Of a DNA stretch of 64,000 bases, positions 17,334 through 27,064 are shown piece by piece; the first letter of the stretch is position 1, and each line of letters begins with the position of its first letter. Source of the DNA: an uncultured Myxococcales bacterium (GTDB taxonomy: Bacteria > Myxococcota_A > UBA9042 > DTJE01); the NCBI GenBank assembly GCA_903847405.1, contig CAINDP010000044.1, positions 1 to 64,000 of the forward strand, in the 5' to 3' direction. The position numbers and the translations under genes were made by a program. Under the pieces are notes generated by a model that was not told the DNA's origin, made no database searches, and saw only the letters and a program-made list of their open reading frames with translations.

Positions 17334-18803
17334 ATGCGCCTGCCCCGGCTTGCCCAGACGTTCCTCCGCGTGGTCGCGATCGCCTGCGTCGGAATCGGGA
17401 TCTGCGGCGCCTCCCGGGCCGCGTTCGCGGCGCCGGAAAACGGCGAGGCGCTGCTGCGACGGGGCGCCTTCAGCGAGGCCGAGGCGGCATTTCGCCGGAC
17501 GCTGGAAGCGACCCCCGGGGACGTGAAGGCCGCCGACGGGCTGCTGCGGGCGCGGCGCGGGGGAATCGACGCGGCGCTGCAGAAGGTGCGCGCACGCCGG
17601 CTGGGCGGGGATGCGGAAGGCGCCCTGCAGGACTTCGCGGGCGTCGTCGTCCAGGCCCGGGCCTGGGGTCTGGGCGTCCCGGGGGGCGTGGGCCCGCTGT
17701 ACGAGGAGGAGGCCGCCGCCCTGATCCCGTTCGTGGATGCCCGCCTGAAGCGTGACGTCGACGCCAGCCGGGTGCTGGCGGCCCGCCTGTGGCTGTCGGC
17801 CCACGAGGACGGTTTCGGGGACGGGACCGACGGTCGCAAGCGATACGCCGACCGCAGCGGGGATCTGGACGAACTGGGCGCCCGGCATTGCGAAACCCTG
17901 TGGCGGGTGGCCTCGGTGCGATCGCCCTGGTTCGCGGACTTCACGGCGCGGTACTGCGCCGCCTGGAGCCAGGTGAAATCGGTTCCCAAGGCACTGGTCG
18001 ATGCCCGCAACCGCGAGCGGTTCGACCGGATCGAGGCCCGCGGGACGGTGGGGGGGCTGACGCCGGCCGAGTCCGAGGCCCTGGCGGGTACCCTCCGTGA
18101 CGCGCTGGTCCAGGCGCCGTCCCATGACGCGGACGGCACGGCCACGCTGGCGCTGTCGGTTCGCGGGGTGCTGGTTGCTGTCGAGCAGCGCAGCGAGGAG
18201 GCCCTGCAGCAGCCCTACGCGCTGCAGGTCCCCTACCTGGCCCTGGAAGAGTACTGCGAGTGGACCCAGGTTCCCGTGTCCGGCACGAAGTGGGTGGACG
18301 GGAAGCAGATCGTGGTCACCGAGGCCCGCAACCAGTGCGTCAGCCGCGCCCGGGAGGTCCGGAAGGTGCGTCTGGAGCCCCAGGTCCTGCAGTTCACCGG
18401 CGCCCGCGTCCACCAGTCCTTCCGGGTGCAACTGGAGGCCGAGGCGACGCTGCTGGGCCGTGCGGTCCGTGCCTCCGTGGCGGAAGCGCTGGACGAGTCG
18501 GACGTGACCCACGACGTCGACCGGGCGGACATCGGCCTGGCCCCGGACCCGCTGGTCCTGACCCCCCGGGCCACCTGGGTGTCGGCCCGCTTCGCCGCGC
18601 TGGCCTCGGCGCTCCTGGCCCGCCTGCGCGACCGCTGGACTGCAGCCTACTGCGTCCCCGTCGAGGGCGGCCTGGACCTTCGTGCCGAGCAGGCCCTGCG
18701 CTGCCTGGCCGCGACGCCGGATTCCCCCCCCGCCTTCGTGAAGGACTGGGCGATGCACGCGTTCGGGATGGACGTGGCGGAGCTGCTGAAGGCGGTTCCG
18801 TAG
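17334..18803 (+). CDS. Secreted protein of unknown function with TPR-like N-terminus
   Basis: A 489-residue protein with a cleavable signal peptide (hydrophobic core at about residues 11-25, cleavage near AAFAAP). Residues 35-65 resemble one TPR unit (LLRRGAFSEAEAAFRRTLEATPGD). The remainder is mixed alpha/beta with scattered cysteines, some possibly paired (YCEWTQ..., NQCVSRA). I cannot name a family. It has its own promoter and lies alone between the decarboxylase and the convergent aldolase gene. A periplasmic location is the only firm inference. Confidence 0.6.
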   Translation: MRLPRLAQTFLRVVAIACVGIGICGASRAAFAAPENGEALLRRGAFSEAEAAFRRTLEATPGDVKAADGLLRARRGGIDAALQKVRARRLGGDAEGALQDFAGVVVQARAWGLGVPGGVGPLYEEEAAALIPFVDARLKRDVDASRVLAARLWLSAHEDGFGDGTDGRKRYADRSGDLDELGARHCETLWRVASVRSPWFADFTARYCAAWSQVKSVPKALVDARNRERFDRIEARGTVGGLTPAESEALAGTLRDALVQAPSHDADGTATLALSVRGVLVAVEQRSEEALQQPYALQVPYLALEEYCEWTQVPVSGTKWVDGKQIVVTEARNQCVSRAREVRKVRLEPQVLQFTGARVHQSFRVQLEAEATLLGRAVRASVAEALDESDVTHDVDRADIGLAPDPLVLTPRATWVSARFAALASALLARLRDRWTAAYCVPVEGGLDLRAEQALRCLAATPDSPPAFVKDWAMHAFGMDVAELLKAVP

Positions 18804-18821
18804 ACGCCGGAAGCGTGGGCG

Positions 18822-19859
18822 CTAGATGTAGAGCTTCGCGATCTCGCTGAGGGGCTTCGCCCGGATCTTCGACGCCTGGCCCGCCTGGCCGAACTGGACC
18901 ATGCGCTCGGCCACGACCTTCTTCATCAAGTCGCGCGCCGGACCCATGTAGTCGCGGGGGTCGAACTTTTCGGGCGTCTCGACGAACACGCGCCGGATCG
19001 CCGCCGTGATCGCCATGCGGTTGTCCGTGTCCACGTTGATCTTGCGCACGCCGTTCCGGATGCCGCGCTGGATTTCTTCCACCGGCACGCCGAAGGTCTG
19101 CTTCATGCTGCCGCCGTACTTGTTGATCAGGTCCTGCAGTTCCTGCGGAACCGACGACGAGCCGTGCATGACCAGGTGCGTGTTGGGCAGCTTCTTGTGG
19201 ATGCGCTCGATCTGCTCCATCGCCAGCACGTCGCCGGTGGGCTTCTCGGTGAACTTGTAGGCGCCGTGGCTGGTGCCGATCGCGACGGCCAGCGCGTCGA
19301 CGCCGGTCTTCGCCACGAAGTCGGCGGCCTGCTCGGGGTCGGTCAGCATCTGGTCGCGGGTCAGTTGGCCCTCGACGCCGTGGCCGTCCTCCTTTTCGCC
19401 GGCGGCGCCGGACAGGTGGCCCAGCACGCCGATCTCGCCTTCCACGCTGACGCCCTTCGGGTGCGCCATCTCGACGACCTTGCGGGTGACTTCGCAGTTG
19501 TACTCGAAGGACGCGGCGCTCTTGCCGTCCGACATCAGCGAGCCGTCCATCATGACGGACGTGAAGCCGTTTTCGATGGCGCTGCCGCAGGTTTCCGGGC
19601 TGTTGCCGTGGTCCTGGTGCAGGACGATCGGGATTTCCGGGTACAGTTCGACCGCGGCCAGCATCAGGTGGTACAGAAAGCGATCGTTCGTATACTTCCG
19701 GGCGCCCCGGGAGGCCTGGACGATCGCGGGCGAATCGGTTTCGCGGGCCGCCTCCATGATCGCCTGGATCTGCTCCATGTTGTTCACGTTGAACGCTCCG
19801 ACGCCGTAGCCGTGCTCGGCCGCGTGGTCCAGGAGCTGACGCAGGGATACCATGGGCAC
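18822..19859 (-). CDS. fba: Class II fructose-1,6-bisphosphate aldolase
   Basis: A 345-residue zinc-dependent aldolase that splits fructose 1,6-bisphosphate in glycolysis or runs the reverse step in gluconeogenesis. The N-terminus [21 protein letters not shown], the zinc site LHQDHGNS, the EGEIG motif, the GTSHGAYKF phosphate loop and the [11 protein letters not shown] segment are all present. The length and insertions fit the long 'type B' group. I chose the GTG at 19859: it lies six bases after an AGGAGG site and gives the family's usual Met-Pro-x-Val-Ser start, whereas the ATG at 19853 is 12 bases away. Confidence 0.93.
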   Translation of the reverse strand: MPMVSLRQLLDHAAEHGYGVGAFNVNNMEQIQAIMEAARETDSPAIVQASRGARKYTNDRFLYHLMLAAVELYPEIPIVLHQDHGNSPETCGSAIENGFTSVMMDGSLMSDGKSAASFEYNCEVTRKVVEMAHPKGVSVEGEIGVLGHLSGAAGEKEDGHGVEGQLTRDQMLTDPEQAADFVAKTGVDALAVAIGTSHGAYKFTEKPTGDVLAMEQIERIHKKLPNTHLVMHGSSSVPQELQDLINKYGGSMKQTFGVPVEEIQRGIRNGVRKINVDTDNRMAITAAIRRVFVETPEKFDPRDYMGPARDLMKKVVAERMVQFGQAGQASKIRAKPLSEIAKLYI

Positions 19860-20169
19860 GGGACACCTCCTCGCTTGAAGACCCGGATCTGCCAGGCGCC
19901 GAAAACGCCTTGCACCTGCGGTCGGATTATGGCCATTCGCGGCCTCGATGCAATGCCCCATCCAACCATCCGAAGGGGGGCCGTTCCGACACCCCTCGAA
20001 TCCGCCGCGCCGCGTCAAATGGCGTGCTCCGCCCCTCCCGACCCGGGGCAAGGTGCGGAAGTTCCTCATCCATGCTAGCATCCACGCTTCCCTCGCGATC
20101 CGGGGTTGCCCGGCCACGAGGCTGCTCGCCCCCCGACACGACCCGGGTGGGCGGGAAAAGGAGTAATGC
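19860..20169. other. 310-base gene-free region between fba and the transglycosylase gene
   Basis: Divergent intergenic region. It holds the fba ribosome site (19865-19872), a candidate fba promoter (19926-19953) and the transglycosylase ribosome site AAAGGAG (20157-20163). I find no convincing coding frame, RNA gene or repeat. A TAGCAT box at 20076 has no good -35 partner. Confidence 0.6.
19926..19953 (-). promoter_or_regulatory. Candidate fba promoter
   Basis: On the minus strand, TTGCAT (19953-19948) is followed after 16 bp by CATAAT (19931-19926). Transcription would begin near 19919, giving a leader of about 60 nt before the GTG at 19859. Confidence 0.4.
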
Positions 20170-20676
20170 ATGGTCGCGTCTGCGATCGTGCCGGCGTTGG
20201 TCCTGCAGGCCGCCCTGCGCCTGTTCGACCCGTCGGCGATCAAGCCCGAGTCCGAGATCGTTCTGGTCTCGCTGGCCCGTGGCGTGAATCCCCACGTGGC
20301 CCTCGCCGTGGCGCAGGCCGAGACCGGCAACGTCCCCGAACGGGACGAACGACGGGACCGGGTGGTGTCCAAGGGGAACTACGGCCGGTTCCAGGTCAAC
20401 TGCCACACCTGGCGCGAGCCGATGGGCCTGGCGTCCTGCGATCAATTGCTGGACCGCCACGTCAACATCCGCGCGGGCATCTCGGTGCTGGCCTACGTCC
20501 AATCTGCCCGAAGTGCCCATCTGGACGGGCCAACCGACTGGGTGGCTCACTACAACGAGGGCGTGCTGGTATCCTCGGGAGGGCCGGGGGAGCGGTACGC
20601 CCGCCGGGTGAAGTACCTGATGCGGCGCCATCGGCTGCTGGCCGAAGAGCGCTATCGTTCGTTCCGCGGCTGGTAG
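20170..20676 (+). CDS. Lytic transglycosylase (SLT-like) domain protein
   Basis: A 168-residue protein with a short hydrophobic N-terminus and a goose-lysozyme/SLT-like core. The catalytic region reads [12 protein letters not shown] with the likely catalytic Glu, followed by the [13 protein letters not shown] segment that corresponds to the GLMQ-type substrate loop and the late HYNEG motif. It should cut peptidoglycan glycan strands. The N-terminal hydrophobic stretch (residues 4-17) could be a signal anchor. ATG at 20170 has AAAGGAG six bases upstream. It is 27 bases before glgP but no functional link is obvious. Confidence 0.78.
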   Translation: MVASAIVPALVLQAALRLFDPSAIKPESEIVLVSLARGVNPHVALAVAQAETGNVPERDERRDRVVSKGNYGRFQVNCHTWREPMGLASCDQLLDRHVNIRAGISVLAYVQSARSAHLDGPTDWVAHYNEGVLVSSGGPGERYARRVKYLMRRHRLLAEERYRSFRGW

Positions 20677-20703
20677 TCAACCGCCAACAACAATAGGAAG
20701 ACG

Positions 20704-23247
20704 ATGAACATCCATTCCTTCCAGGTGAAGCCGAACCTCCCGCCCGTCCTGGCGCCGCTGCGCGAACTGGCCATGAACGTGTGGTACTCGTGGAACTGGG
20801 ACGCGGTCCAGTTGTTCATCCGGCTGGATCCGGTGCTGTGGGAGAAGTGCGGCCAGAACCCCGTTCTGATGCTGGGGCAACTGTCCCAGGACGCCCTGGA
20901 CGCCGCGGCCCGGGACGAGTCCTTCGTCAGCAACCTCAACCGCGTGCACGATCAGTTCCGGCGCTACCTTTCGCAGCCCGGTTGGTTCACCGAGAACCAC
21001 GGGGCCGAGCGCCGGTTCCTGACCGCCTACTTTTCGACCGAGTACGGCCTGGACGAGGGCCTTCCGATCTACTCCGGCGGCCTGGGCGTCCTGTCGGGCG
21101 ACCACCTGAAGAGCGCGTCGGACCTGGGCCTGCCGCTGGTGGGCGTGGGCCTGCTGTACCAGAAGGGCTACTTCCGGCAGATCCTGAACGCCGACGGCTG
21201 GCAGCAGGAACTGTACCCGGACAACGACTGGTACAACATGCCGGTCCACATCGAAACCGGGGACGACCACAACCCCCTGACCATCGACGTGGATCTGGCG
21301 GGCGAGCGCGTGCTGGCCCGCGTGTGGCGCGTGCAGGTCGGGCGGACGCCGCTGATCCTGCTGGACACCAACGTGGACGGGAATGCGCAGCATCACCGCG
21401 AGATCACGTCGACCCTGTACGGCGGCGACCGCGAGATGCGCATCCGGCAGGAGATGGTGCTGGGCGTGGGCGGTGTCCGGGCGCTGCGGGCGCTGGGGAT
21501 GGAGCCCACGGTCTTCCACATGAACGAGGGGCACTCGGCGTTCCTGGCCCTGGAGCGCATCCGCACGCTGATGAAGGACTTCGGGGTCACCGCCGGCGCC
21601 GCCCGGGAGTTCGTGGCCGCGACCAACGTGTTCACGACGCACACGCCGGTCCCTGCCGGCAACGAAACGTTCGACCCGGCGCTGGTCCTGAAGTACCTCC
21701 AGCCCATCGCCAGCGAGATCGGGCTGTCGGCGCAGGAATTCCTGGCGATCGGCCAGGACGGTCCCCAGGCCGGGAAGACCTTCGGCATGACGGTCCTGGC
21801 GCTGCGCAACGCCTCGTTCGCGAACGGGGTCAGCAAGCTGCACGGCGAGGTGGCCCGGACGATGTGGAAGGACCTGTGGCCGGGGCTGCCCGAGGCCGAG
21901 GTGCCGATCACGTCCATCACGAACGGCATCCACACGCGGTCGTGGATCAGCCACGACATGGCCGAACTGTACCTGCGCTACCTGGGGCCCCGGTTCATCG
22001 AGAACCCGGGGGATGCCTCGGTGTGGGACCGGATCGACTCGATCCCGGCGTCCGAACTGTGGCGCATCCACCAGATCCGGAAGGAGCGCCTGGTGTTCTT
22101 CGTGCGCAAGCGTCTGGCCGCCCAGTTGCGACGGCAGGGTGCGGGCCCGGCGTCGCTGCGGACGGCCGAGGAGGTCCTGGATCCCCAGGCGCTGACGATG
22201 GGCTTTTCGCGGCGGTTCGCGACATACAAGCGCGCAAGCCTGCTGTTCCGGCAGCCCGAGCGGCTGGTGCGCCTGCTGACCGATTCCCAGCGCCCGGTGC
22301 AGATCCTGTTCGCCGGGAAGGCCCACCCCCAGGACCTGCCCGCGAAGGAAATCATCAAGTCGGTCGTGGGGCACGCCCGGGACGCCCGGCTGCGGCACCG
22401 GATCGTGTTCCTGGAGGACTACGACATCAACGTCGCGCGGTACCTGGTGCAGGGCGTGGACGTGTGGCTGAACACCCCCCGGCGCCCGCTGGAGGCCTCG
22501 GGCACGTCGGGCATGAAGGCGGCCGCGAACGGCGCGCTGAACTGCAGCGTGCTGGACGGGTGGTGGGAAGAGGGCCACGACGTGGACACGGGCTGGGCCA
22601 TCGGCGACGCCGAGGTGTACCCGGACCCGGAGGAGCAGGATCGCATCGAATGCGAGTCGCTGTACCACCTGCTGGAAAACGAGATCGTCCCCCTGTTCTG
22701 GGACCGGGACCGCAGCGGGATGCCGCGCCAGTGGCTGACCATGATGAAGGCCTCGATCAAGAAGCTGGGTTCCGTGTTCAACACCCACCGCATGGTCCGC
22801 GAATACACCGAGCGCGCGTACCTGCCGGCCCATCGCCTGGGGCGGCGGTGGCTGGACGAAAGCCTGGAAGGCGCGACGGCCCTGAACCTGTGGCGCCAGC
22901 GCGTTGATTCTGCGTGGCCGCAGGTGTCCGTGCGCCTGGACGAAACCCCGGCCCGCGAGATCGGCGTCGGCACCACGCTGGAAGTCCCGGTGCGCGTGCG
23001 GCTGGGCTCGCTGTCCCCCGAGGACGTGGCCGTGGAAGTGCGGTATGGGCCCCTGGCTCCGGACGGCGAGATTCGGGATGCGGTCGTCAGCCGTGCCGAA
23101 CTGGTCCGCAGCGAGGGCGCCGAGCACCTGTTCCTGGCGAAGCTGCCTTGCACCGTGACCGGCCGATGCGGCTTTGCTGCGCGCATCCTGCCCCTGCACA
23201 AGGACCTTCTGGCCCCCTACACCCCGCTGCGCATCACCTGGGAGTGA
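20704..23247 (+). CDS. glgP: Alpha-glucan (glycogen) phosphorylase, GT35
   Basis: An 847-residue phosphorylase releasing glucose 1-phosphate from storage glucan. It belongs to the actinobacterial/archaeal subgroup that carries an N-terminal DUF3417 domain (residues 10-120, with NVWYSWNWDA). The catalytic core shows STEYGLDEGLPIYSGGLG, FHMNEGHSAF, NVFTTHTPVPAGNE, and the pyridoxal-phosphate lysine at about residue 605 in EASGTSGMKAAANG. The last 110 residues form a beta-sandwich-like tail. It is full length and should be active. The aldolase gene nearby fits a carbohydrate-use theme. Confidence 0.95.
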   Translation: MNIHSFQVKPNLPPVLAPLRELAMNVWYSWNWDAVQLFIRLDPVLWEKCGQNPVLMLGQLSQDALDAAARDESFVSNLNRVHDQFRRYLSQPGWFTENHGAERRFLTAYFSTEYGLDEGLPIYSGGLGVLSGDHLKSASDLGLPLVGVGLLYQKGYFRQILNADGWQQELYPDNDWYNMPVHIETGDDHNPLTIDVDLAGERVLARVWRVQVGRTPLILLDTNVDGNAQHHREITSTLYGGDREMRIRQEMVLGVGGVRALRALGMEPTVFHMNEGHSAFLALERIRTLMKDFGVTAGAAREFVAATNVFTTHTPVPAGNETFDPALVLKYLQPIASEIGLSAQEFLAIGQDGPQAGKTFGMTVLALRNASFANGVSKLHGEVARTMWKDLWPGLPEAEVPITSITNGIHTRSWISHDMAELYLRYLGPRFIENPGDASVWDRIDSIPASELWRIHQIRKERLVFFVRKRLAAQLRRQGAGPASLRTAEEVLDPQALTMGFSRRFATYKRASLLFRQPERLVRLLTDSQRPVQILFAGKAHPQDLPAKEIIKSVVGHARDARLRHRIVFLEDYDINVARYLVQGVDVWLNTPRRPLEASGTSGMKAAANGALNCSVLDGWWEEGHDVDTGWAIGDAEVYPDPEEQDRIECESLYHLLENEIVPLFWDRDRSGMPRQWLTMMKASIKKLGSVFNTHRMVREYTERAYLPAHRLGRRWLDESLEGATALNLWRQRVDSAWPQVSVRLDETPAREIGVGTTLEVPVRVRLGSLSPEDVAVEVRYGPLAPDGEIRDAVVSRAELVRSEGAEHLFLAKLPCTVTGRCGFAARILPLHKDLLAPYTPLRITWE

Positions 23248-23267
23248 TTGCGCTTTGCGGCGAACCT

Positions 23268-23289
23268 CGACGCGCCCCCGACCGCGTCG
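23268..23289 (+). terminator. Hairpin after glgP
   Basis: A perfect 7-bp inverted repeat, CGACGCG (23268-23274) and CGCGTCG (23283-23289), with an 8-nt loop, starts 21 bases after the glgP stop. There is no T-run, so termination is possible but unproven. Confidence 0.35.
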
Positions 23290-23328
23290 GATTCCCCCTT
23301 CAAGCATTCCAACTGATCGGGAGGCGGC

Positions 23329-24132
23329 ATGGTCCGGGAAACCCGCCAGGTCCAGGTGGACGACGTCGAACTTGCCTTCCGCGTCGTGGGCGAGGGGCCG
23401 CCCCTGCTGCTGGTGATGGGGCATACGGGAACCCAGGACCAGTGGCCCCTGGCGTTCGTCAATGCGCTGGCCCGCGATCACCGGGTCATCACGTACGACC
23501 ATCGGGGCATGGGTGACTCGTCGTCGCCGCCCGGGGAATGGACCATCGAACGGCTGGCGGATGACGCGGCCGGTCTGCTGGCCGCCCTGGGCACCGGGCC
23601 CGCCGACGTCCTGGGGTGGTCCCTGGGAGGGTTGGTCGTGCAGGAACTGGCGCTGCGGCATCCCGGCGCCGTCCGGCGACTGGTCCTGCTGGCGACCTCC
23701 GCCGGGGGGGCCGAGGCCCTGCTGCCGGACCCGGAGGTGTTGGCAGTGCTGCACGACGATTCGGTGATCGGCGCCCAGCGCGCCCGCCGGATCCTGGCAC
23801 TGCTGCTGCCCGCCGCGTGGCTGGCTGCCCATCGGGCCTTCCTGATGGAGTATCCGCGTCCCCGTCACGTGGCGTCGCAGGACGCCGCCCGCCGCCAGTG
23901 GAGGGCGGTCACCTCGTGGCAGGGGGCCTGGGAACGCCTTCCCGGACTGCGCGTGCCCACCCTGATCGTCACCGGGGACCAGGACGCCGTGACCCCGCCG
24001 GAAAACAGCCTGCACCTCGCAGGACGCATCCCGGGGGCCTGGCTGGTCCGCCTGGAAGGGGGAGGGCACGGCGTGCTGTACCAGGTCCCCCGACGCCTGG
24101 CGCAGATCGTCCACGTGTTCCTGGAGGATTGA
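23329..24132 (+). CDS. Alpha/beta hydrolase
   Basis: A 267-residue hydrolase of the epoxide-hydrolase/haloperoxidase-like branch. It has the VMGHTGTQDQW oxyanion segment, YDHRGMGDSS, the nucleophile elbow GWSLGG, the acid in TGDQDAVTPP and the catalytic His in EGGGHGVLY. No signal peptide is present. Substrate unknown. It starts behind GGGAGGCGGC and lies alone between glgP and the histidine kinase promoter. Confidence 0.85.
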   Translation: MVRETRQVQVDDVELAFRVVGEGPPLLLVMGHTGTQDQWPLAFVNALARDHRVITYDHRGMGDSSSPPGEWTIERLADDAAGLLAALGTGPADVLGWSLGGLVVQELALRHPGAVRRLVLLATSAGGAEALLPDPEVLAVLHDDSVIGAQRARRILALLLPAAWLAAHRAFLMEYPRPRHVASQDAARRQWRAVTSWQGAWERLPGLRVPTLIVTGDQDAVTPPENSLHLAGRIPGAWLVRLEGGGHGVLYQVPRRLAQIVHVFLED

Positions 24133-24160
24133 TTCCAGGGCCTTCCGGCGCCGCCCCCAT

Positions 24161-24189
24161 TTGACTCGCACCGCCGATGCAGGGAAGAT
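24161..24189 (+). promoter_or_regulatory. Candidate promoter of the histidine kinase operon
   Basis: TTGACT (24161-24166) and GAAGAT (24184-24189) are 17 bp apart, ahead of the TTG start at 24226. The -10 match is weak. Confidence 0.35.
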
Positions 24190-24225
24190 CGTCCGGACAA
24201 ATATGCGGTTCCCCGGGGGGAGTGC

Positions 24226-26652
24226 TTGGCGCGATCCTGCGTCGACGACAGGGAAGCGGACGCGCGGCGGGCGGCGACGCGGCCGCGGCGGCTCCCGGGT
24301 CATGCATCGACGCACCTGCGGAACCTCCTGCTGACGATCTTCCTGCTGTTCCTGGCCTGCCTGCTCGCCGGGACCGCTGCGTACTACCGGATCCAGAGCG
24401 ACCAACTCCTTGACGACCAGCGGGTCGCCCTGGAGGAGGTCGCCGACCTCAAGGTGCGCCAGATCGAACAATGGATGGCCGAGCGCAGGGCCGACGCGGA
24501 GGTTCTGCGGGAGAACGGCGCGATATTGCCGTCGCTGCAGCAACTCGCTTCCGGGGAACCGAACCTCCGGGCGCGGGAAGACGTCCAGGCCTGGTTGGCG
24601 CCCATGCAGCGCAGTTACGGGTACCTGGGCATCGTGGTGCTGTCCTCCGACAATCGCGCGCTGGCGTGGGTCCCGGAAGGCGTGCCGATGAACCTGGGAC
24701 CGGAGGACCTTCAGGACGCCCGGGAAGTCCGCGGGAATCCCGACCTTGTGCGGATCGGTCTGCACGTGCAGGAACCCGCGGAAAGCGTCGTCATCGACAT
24801 CGCGATCGCCTTGAGGGCCGGGGGGGGCACGCGACCGGAAGACCCCTTCGTGGCCGTCTTCCGGATGGACGCCGACAAGGCCCTGATCCATTACGTCCAG
24901 GACTGGCCCGCCCAGAGTCCCTCCGCCGAGGCGCTGCTGGTCCAGCAGGACGGGGACGAGGTGGTGTACCTGACGGGGACCCGGCTGGGCCGGCATCGGC
25001 CGCTGGCCCTGAGGGTGCCGATCGGATCGCCGTCCCTGCCCGCGGCGCGGGCCCTGCGGGGCGATCATGGGGTGTTCGAGGGGATCGACTACCGGGGCGT
25101 CGAGGTGTTGTTTGCGACCCGGAAGGTTTCGGGGACCGGATGGGCGCTGGTCGCCAAGAAGGATTCCCTGGAAGTCCAGGCGCCCCTGCGATTCCGGATG
25201 GCCTGGGCCCTGTTCGCGCTGGTCCTGACGTCGCTGGCCGCAGCGCTGGGCCTTCGGCTGGTCTGGCGCGGGGCCGAGGCGGAACTGGTGCGGGAGCGCC
25301 TGGCCACGGCCGCGGATCGGGCCGAACTGTCGAAGCTGTACCAGACCCTCGGCGACGTGAACGCCGCCGTCATCCGGACGCGGGACCGGAGGGTCCTGCT
25401 GGATCGGGTGTGCGAGATCGCGGTGCAGATGGGAGGATTCCGGCTGGCCTGGGTCGGGTGGCCCGATGCCGAAACGAACCGGATCGTTTCCCTGGCGCGG
25501 CACGGGGAGGCGGCCGGATTCCTGGACGATGCCCGCATGTCGAACCTGGATCAACCGGAGGGACGCGGTCCCACGGGGACGGCCCTCCGGGAAGGTCGGA
25601 TCGTCGTGTGCGAGGACGTCCAGTCCGACCCGAGGATGCAGCCCTGGCGGGTCCAGATGATGGCCTACGGGCTGGGATCGGCGGCGGCCTTCCCGCTGAC
25701 CGTCCGGGGCGCCGTGGTCGGCGTGTTCTCCCTCTATGCGGTCGAGACCTCGGCATTCGCGCCCAGGCGCCTGGACCTGCTGGAACGTCTGGCGGCCGAC
25801 GTGTCGTACGCGCTGGAATTCCTGGAGGAAGCTGACCTGCGTGAGGAAGCCGAGGAGGCGATCCGGCGGCTGAACGTCGAACTGGAGGAGAGGGTACGCC
25901 GGCGAACGGCGCAGGTGGACGCCGTGAATCGCGAACTGGAGTCCTTCGCCTACTCGGTTTCGCACGACCTCCGCGCGCCGTTGCGGGCCATGGACGGCTT
26001 CGCCCAGGCCCTCATCGAGGACTGCAGCGACCAGGTTCCGCCCCAGGGCCAGGTGTACCTCCAGCGCATCCAGGCGGCGTCCCAGCGCATGGGACACCTG
26101 ATCGACGACCTGCTGCGGCTGTCGCGGGTCACCCGGGCCGAGATGCGGAACGAGCGGGTGGACCTGTCGGCGCTGGTGAACCGGATCGTGGCCGAACTGC
26201 GCGCCGTCGAGCCGGATCGGCAGGTCCTGGTGACCGTGCAGCCGGGCCTGGAGGCTGTCGGGGATGCGAACCTCCTGTGGATCGCCCTGGACAACCTCCT
26301 GGGAAACGCCTGGAAGTTCACGCAGAGGCGGCTGGTCGCGCACATCGACGTGGGCGCCCGGGTGCGCGGCGGCGTGCACGAGTTCTATGTGACCGACGAC
26401 GGGGAAGGGTTCGATCCCAACCTCGCGGGCCAGTTGTTCGCGCCGTTCCAGCGCCTTCACTCGGCCAGCGAGTTCCCCGGGACCGGGATCGGACTGGCCA
26501 CGGTCCAGCGGGTCGTGGCAAGGCATGGCGGGCACGTGGGGGCCGTGGCGATGCCGGGGGAAGGGGCGACCTTCTGGTTCACCCTGGGGGAAACTGCAAC
26601 GGAGGGCGATGCCCATGAAACCGATCCTGCTGGTCGAAGACAGCCAGGATGA
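24226..26652 (+). CDS. Membrane sensor histidine kinase with periplasmic sensor and GAF domain
   Basis: An 808-residue kinase. An N-terminal cytoplasmic stretch precedes a membrane helix near residues 35-50, then an extracytoplasmic sensor of about 270 residues (Cache-like), a second helix near 325-345, a GAF domain (about 380-540) and a HisKA/HATPase core. The phosphorylated His is about residue 580 in SVSHDLRAPLRAM. The ATP lid motifs are ALDNLLGNAWKFT, DDGEGFDP and PGTGIGLATVQ. There is no HAMP domain. The start is TTG at 24226 behind GGGGGAG; no in-frame ATG precedes the first helix. It overlaps the response regulator gene by 38 bases. Confidence 0.88.
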   Translation: MARSCVDDREADARRAATRPRRLPGHASTHLRNLLLTIFLLFLACLLAGTAAYYRIQSDQLLDDQRVALEEVADLKVRQIEQWMAERRADAEVLRENGAILPSLQQLASGEPNLRAREDVQAWLAPMQRSYGYLGIVVLSSDNRALAWVPEGVPMNLGPEDLQDAREVRGNPDLVRIGLHVQEPAESVVIDIAIALRAGGGTRPEDPFVAVFRMDADKALIHYVQDWPAQSPSAEALLVQQDGDEVVYLTGTRLGRHRPLALRVPIGSPSLPAARALRGDHGVFEGIDYRGVEVLFATRKVSGTGWALVAKKDSLEVQAPLRFRMAWALFALVLTSLAAALGLRLVWRGAEAELVRERLATAADRAELSKLYQTLGDVNAAVIRTRDRRVLLDRVCEIAVQMGGFRLAWVGWPDAETNRIVSLARHGEAAGFLDDARMSNLDQPEGRGPTGTALREGRIVVCEDVQSDPRMQPWRVQMMAYGLGSAAAFPLTVRGAVVGVFSLYAVETSAFAPRRLDLLERLAADVSYALEFLEEADLREEAEEAIRRLNVELEERVRRRTAQVDAVNRELESFAYSVSHDLRAPLRAMDGFAQALIEDCSDQVPPQGQVYLQRIQAASQRMGHLIDDLLRLSRVTRAEMRNERVDLSALVNRIVAELRAVEPDRQVLVTVQPGLEAVGDANLLWIALDNLLGNAWKFTQRRLVAHIDVGARVRGGVHEFYVTDDGEGFDPNLAGQLFAPFQRLHSASEFPGTGIGLATVQRVVARHGGHVGAVAMPGEGATFWFTLGETATEGDAHETDPAGRRQPG

Positions 26653-27037
26653 CGAACTGCTGGTGATTCGGACCCTGAAGAAGAACCACATCGCGAACGA
26701 GATCCTGGTGGCCCGGGACGGTGCGGAGGCGCTGGACTACCTGTTCGGCCAGGGCACCCGGCTGGGGCACGCGCCGCTGGACCCGCAGGTCGTGCTGCTG
26801 GACCTGAAACTGCCCAAGCTGTCGGGGCTGGACGTCCTGCGGGAAATCCGGAAGGACCCGCGGATTCGACTGGTGCCGGTGGTGGTGCTGACGTCGTCGG
26901 ACGAGGACGGGGACGTCGAGGAGTCCTATCGGCTGGGCGCGAACAGCTACGTGAAGAAGCCGGTCGCCTTCCCGGAATTCTCGGAAGCCATCCGGAACGT
27001 GGGTCTGTACTGGATGGTCATCAACCGCCCGGCATAG
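26615..27037 (+). CDS. Single-domain response regulator (Rcp1-like)
   Basis: A 140-residue receiver domain with no output domain. The acidic pocket (VEDSQDDE), the phospho-acceptor Asp at about residue 63 in LLDLKLPKLSG, the VLTSSDED switch and Lys at 114 in SYVKKP are present. The Rcp-type extension between beta-2 and alpha-2 fits partners of phytochrome-like kinases. It overlaps the kinase gene, so the pair is certainly cotranslated. ATG at 26615 has eight-base spacing from GGAGGG; the ATG at 26609 is only two bases away from it. Confidence 0.9.
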   Translation: MKPILLVEDSQDDELLVIRTLKKNHIANEILVARDGAEALDYLFGQGTRLGHAPLDPQVVLLDLKLPKLSGLDVLREIRKDPRIRLVPVVVLTSSDEDGDVEESYRLGANSYVKKPVAFPEFSEAIRNVGLYWMVINRPA

Positions 27038-27064
27038 TGCCGCGGCCGGCGGGTTCGAACCGCG

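Noticed and set aside
20677..26691. Open frame of about 2,000 codons on the minus strand
   Set aside because: Antisense shadow of glgP, the hydrolase and the histidine kinase; its translation is rich in Arg, Gln, His and Pro without any fold.
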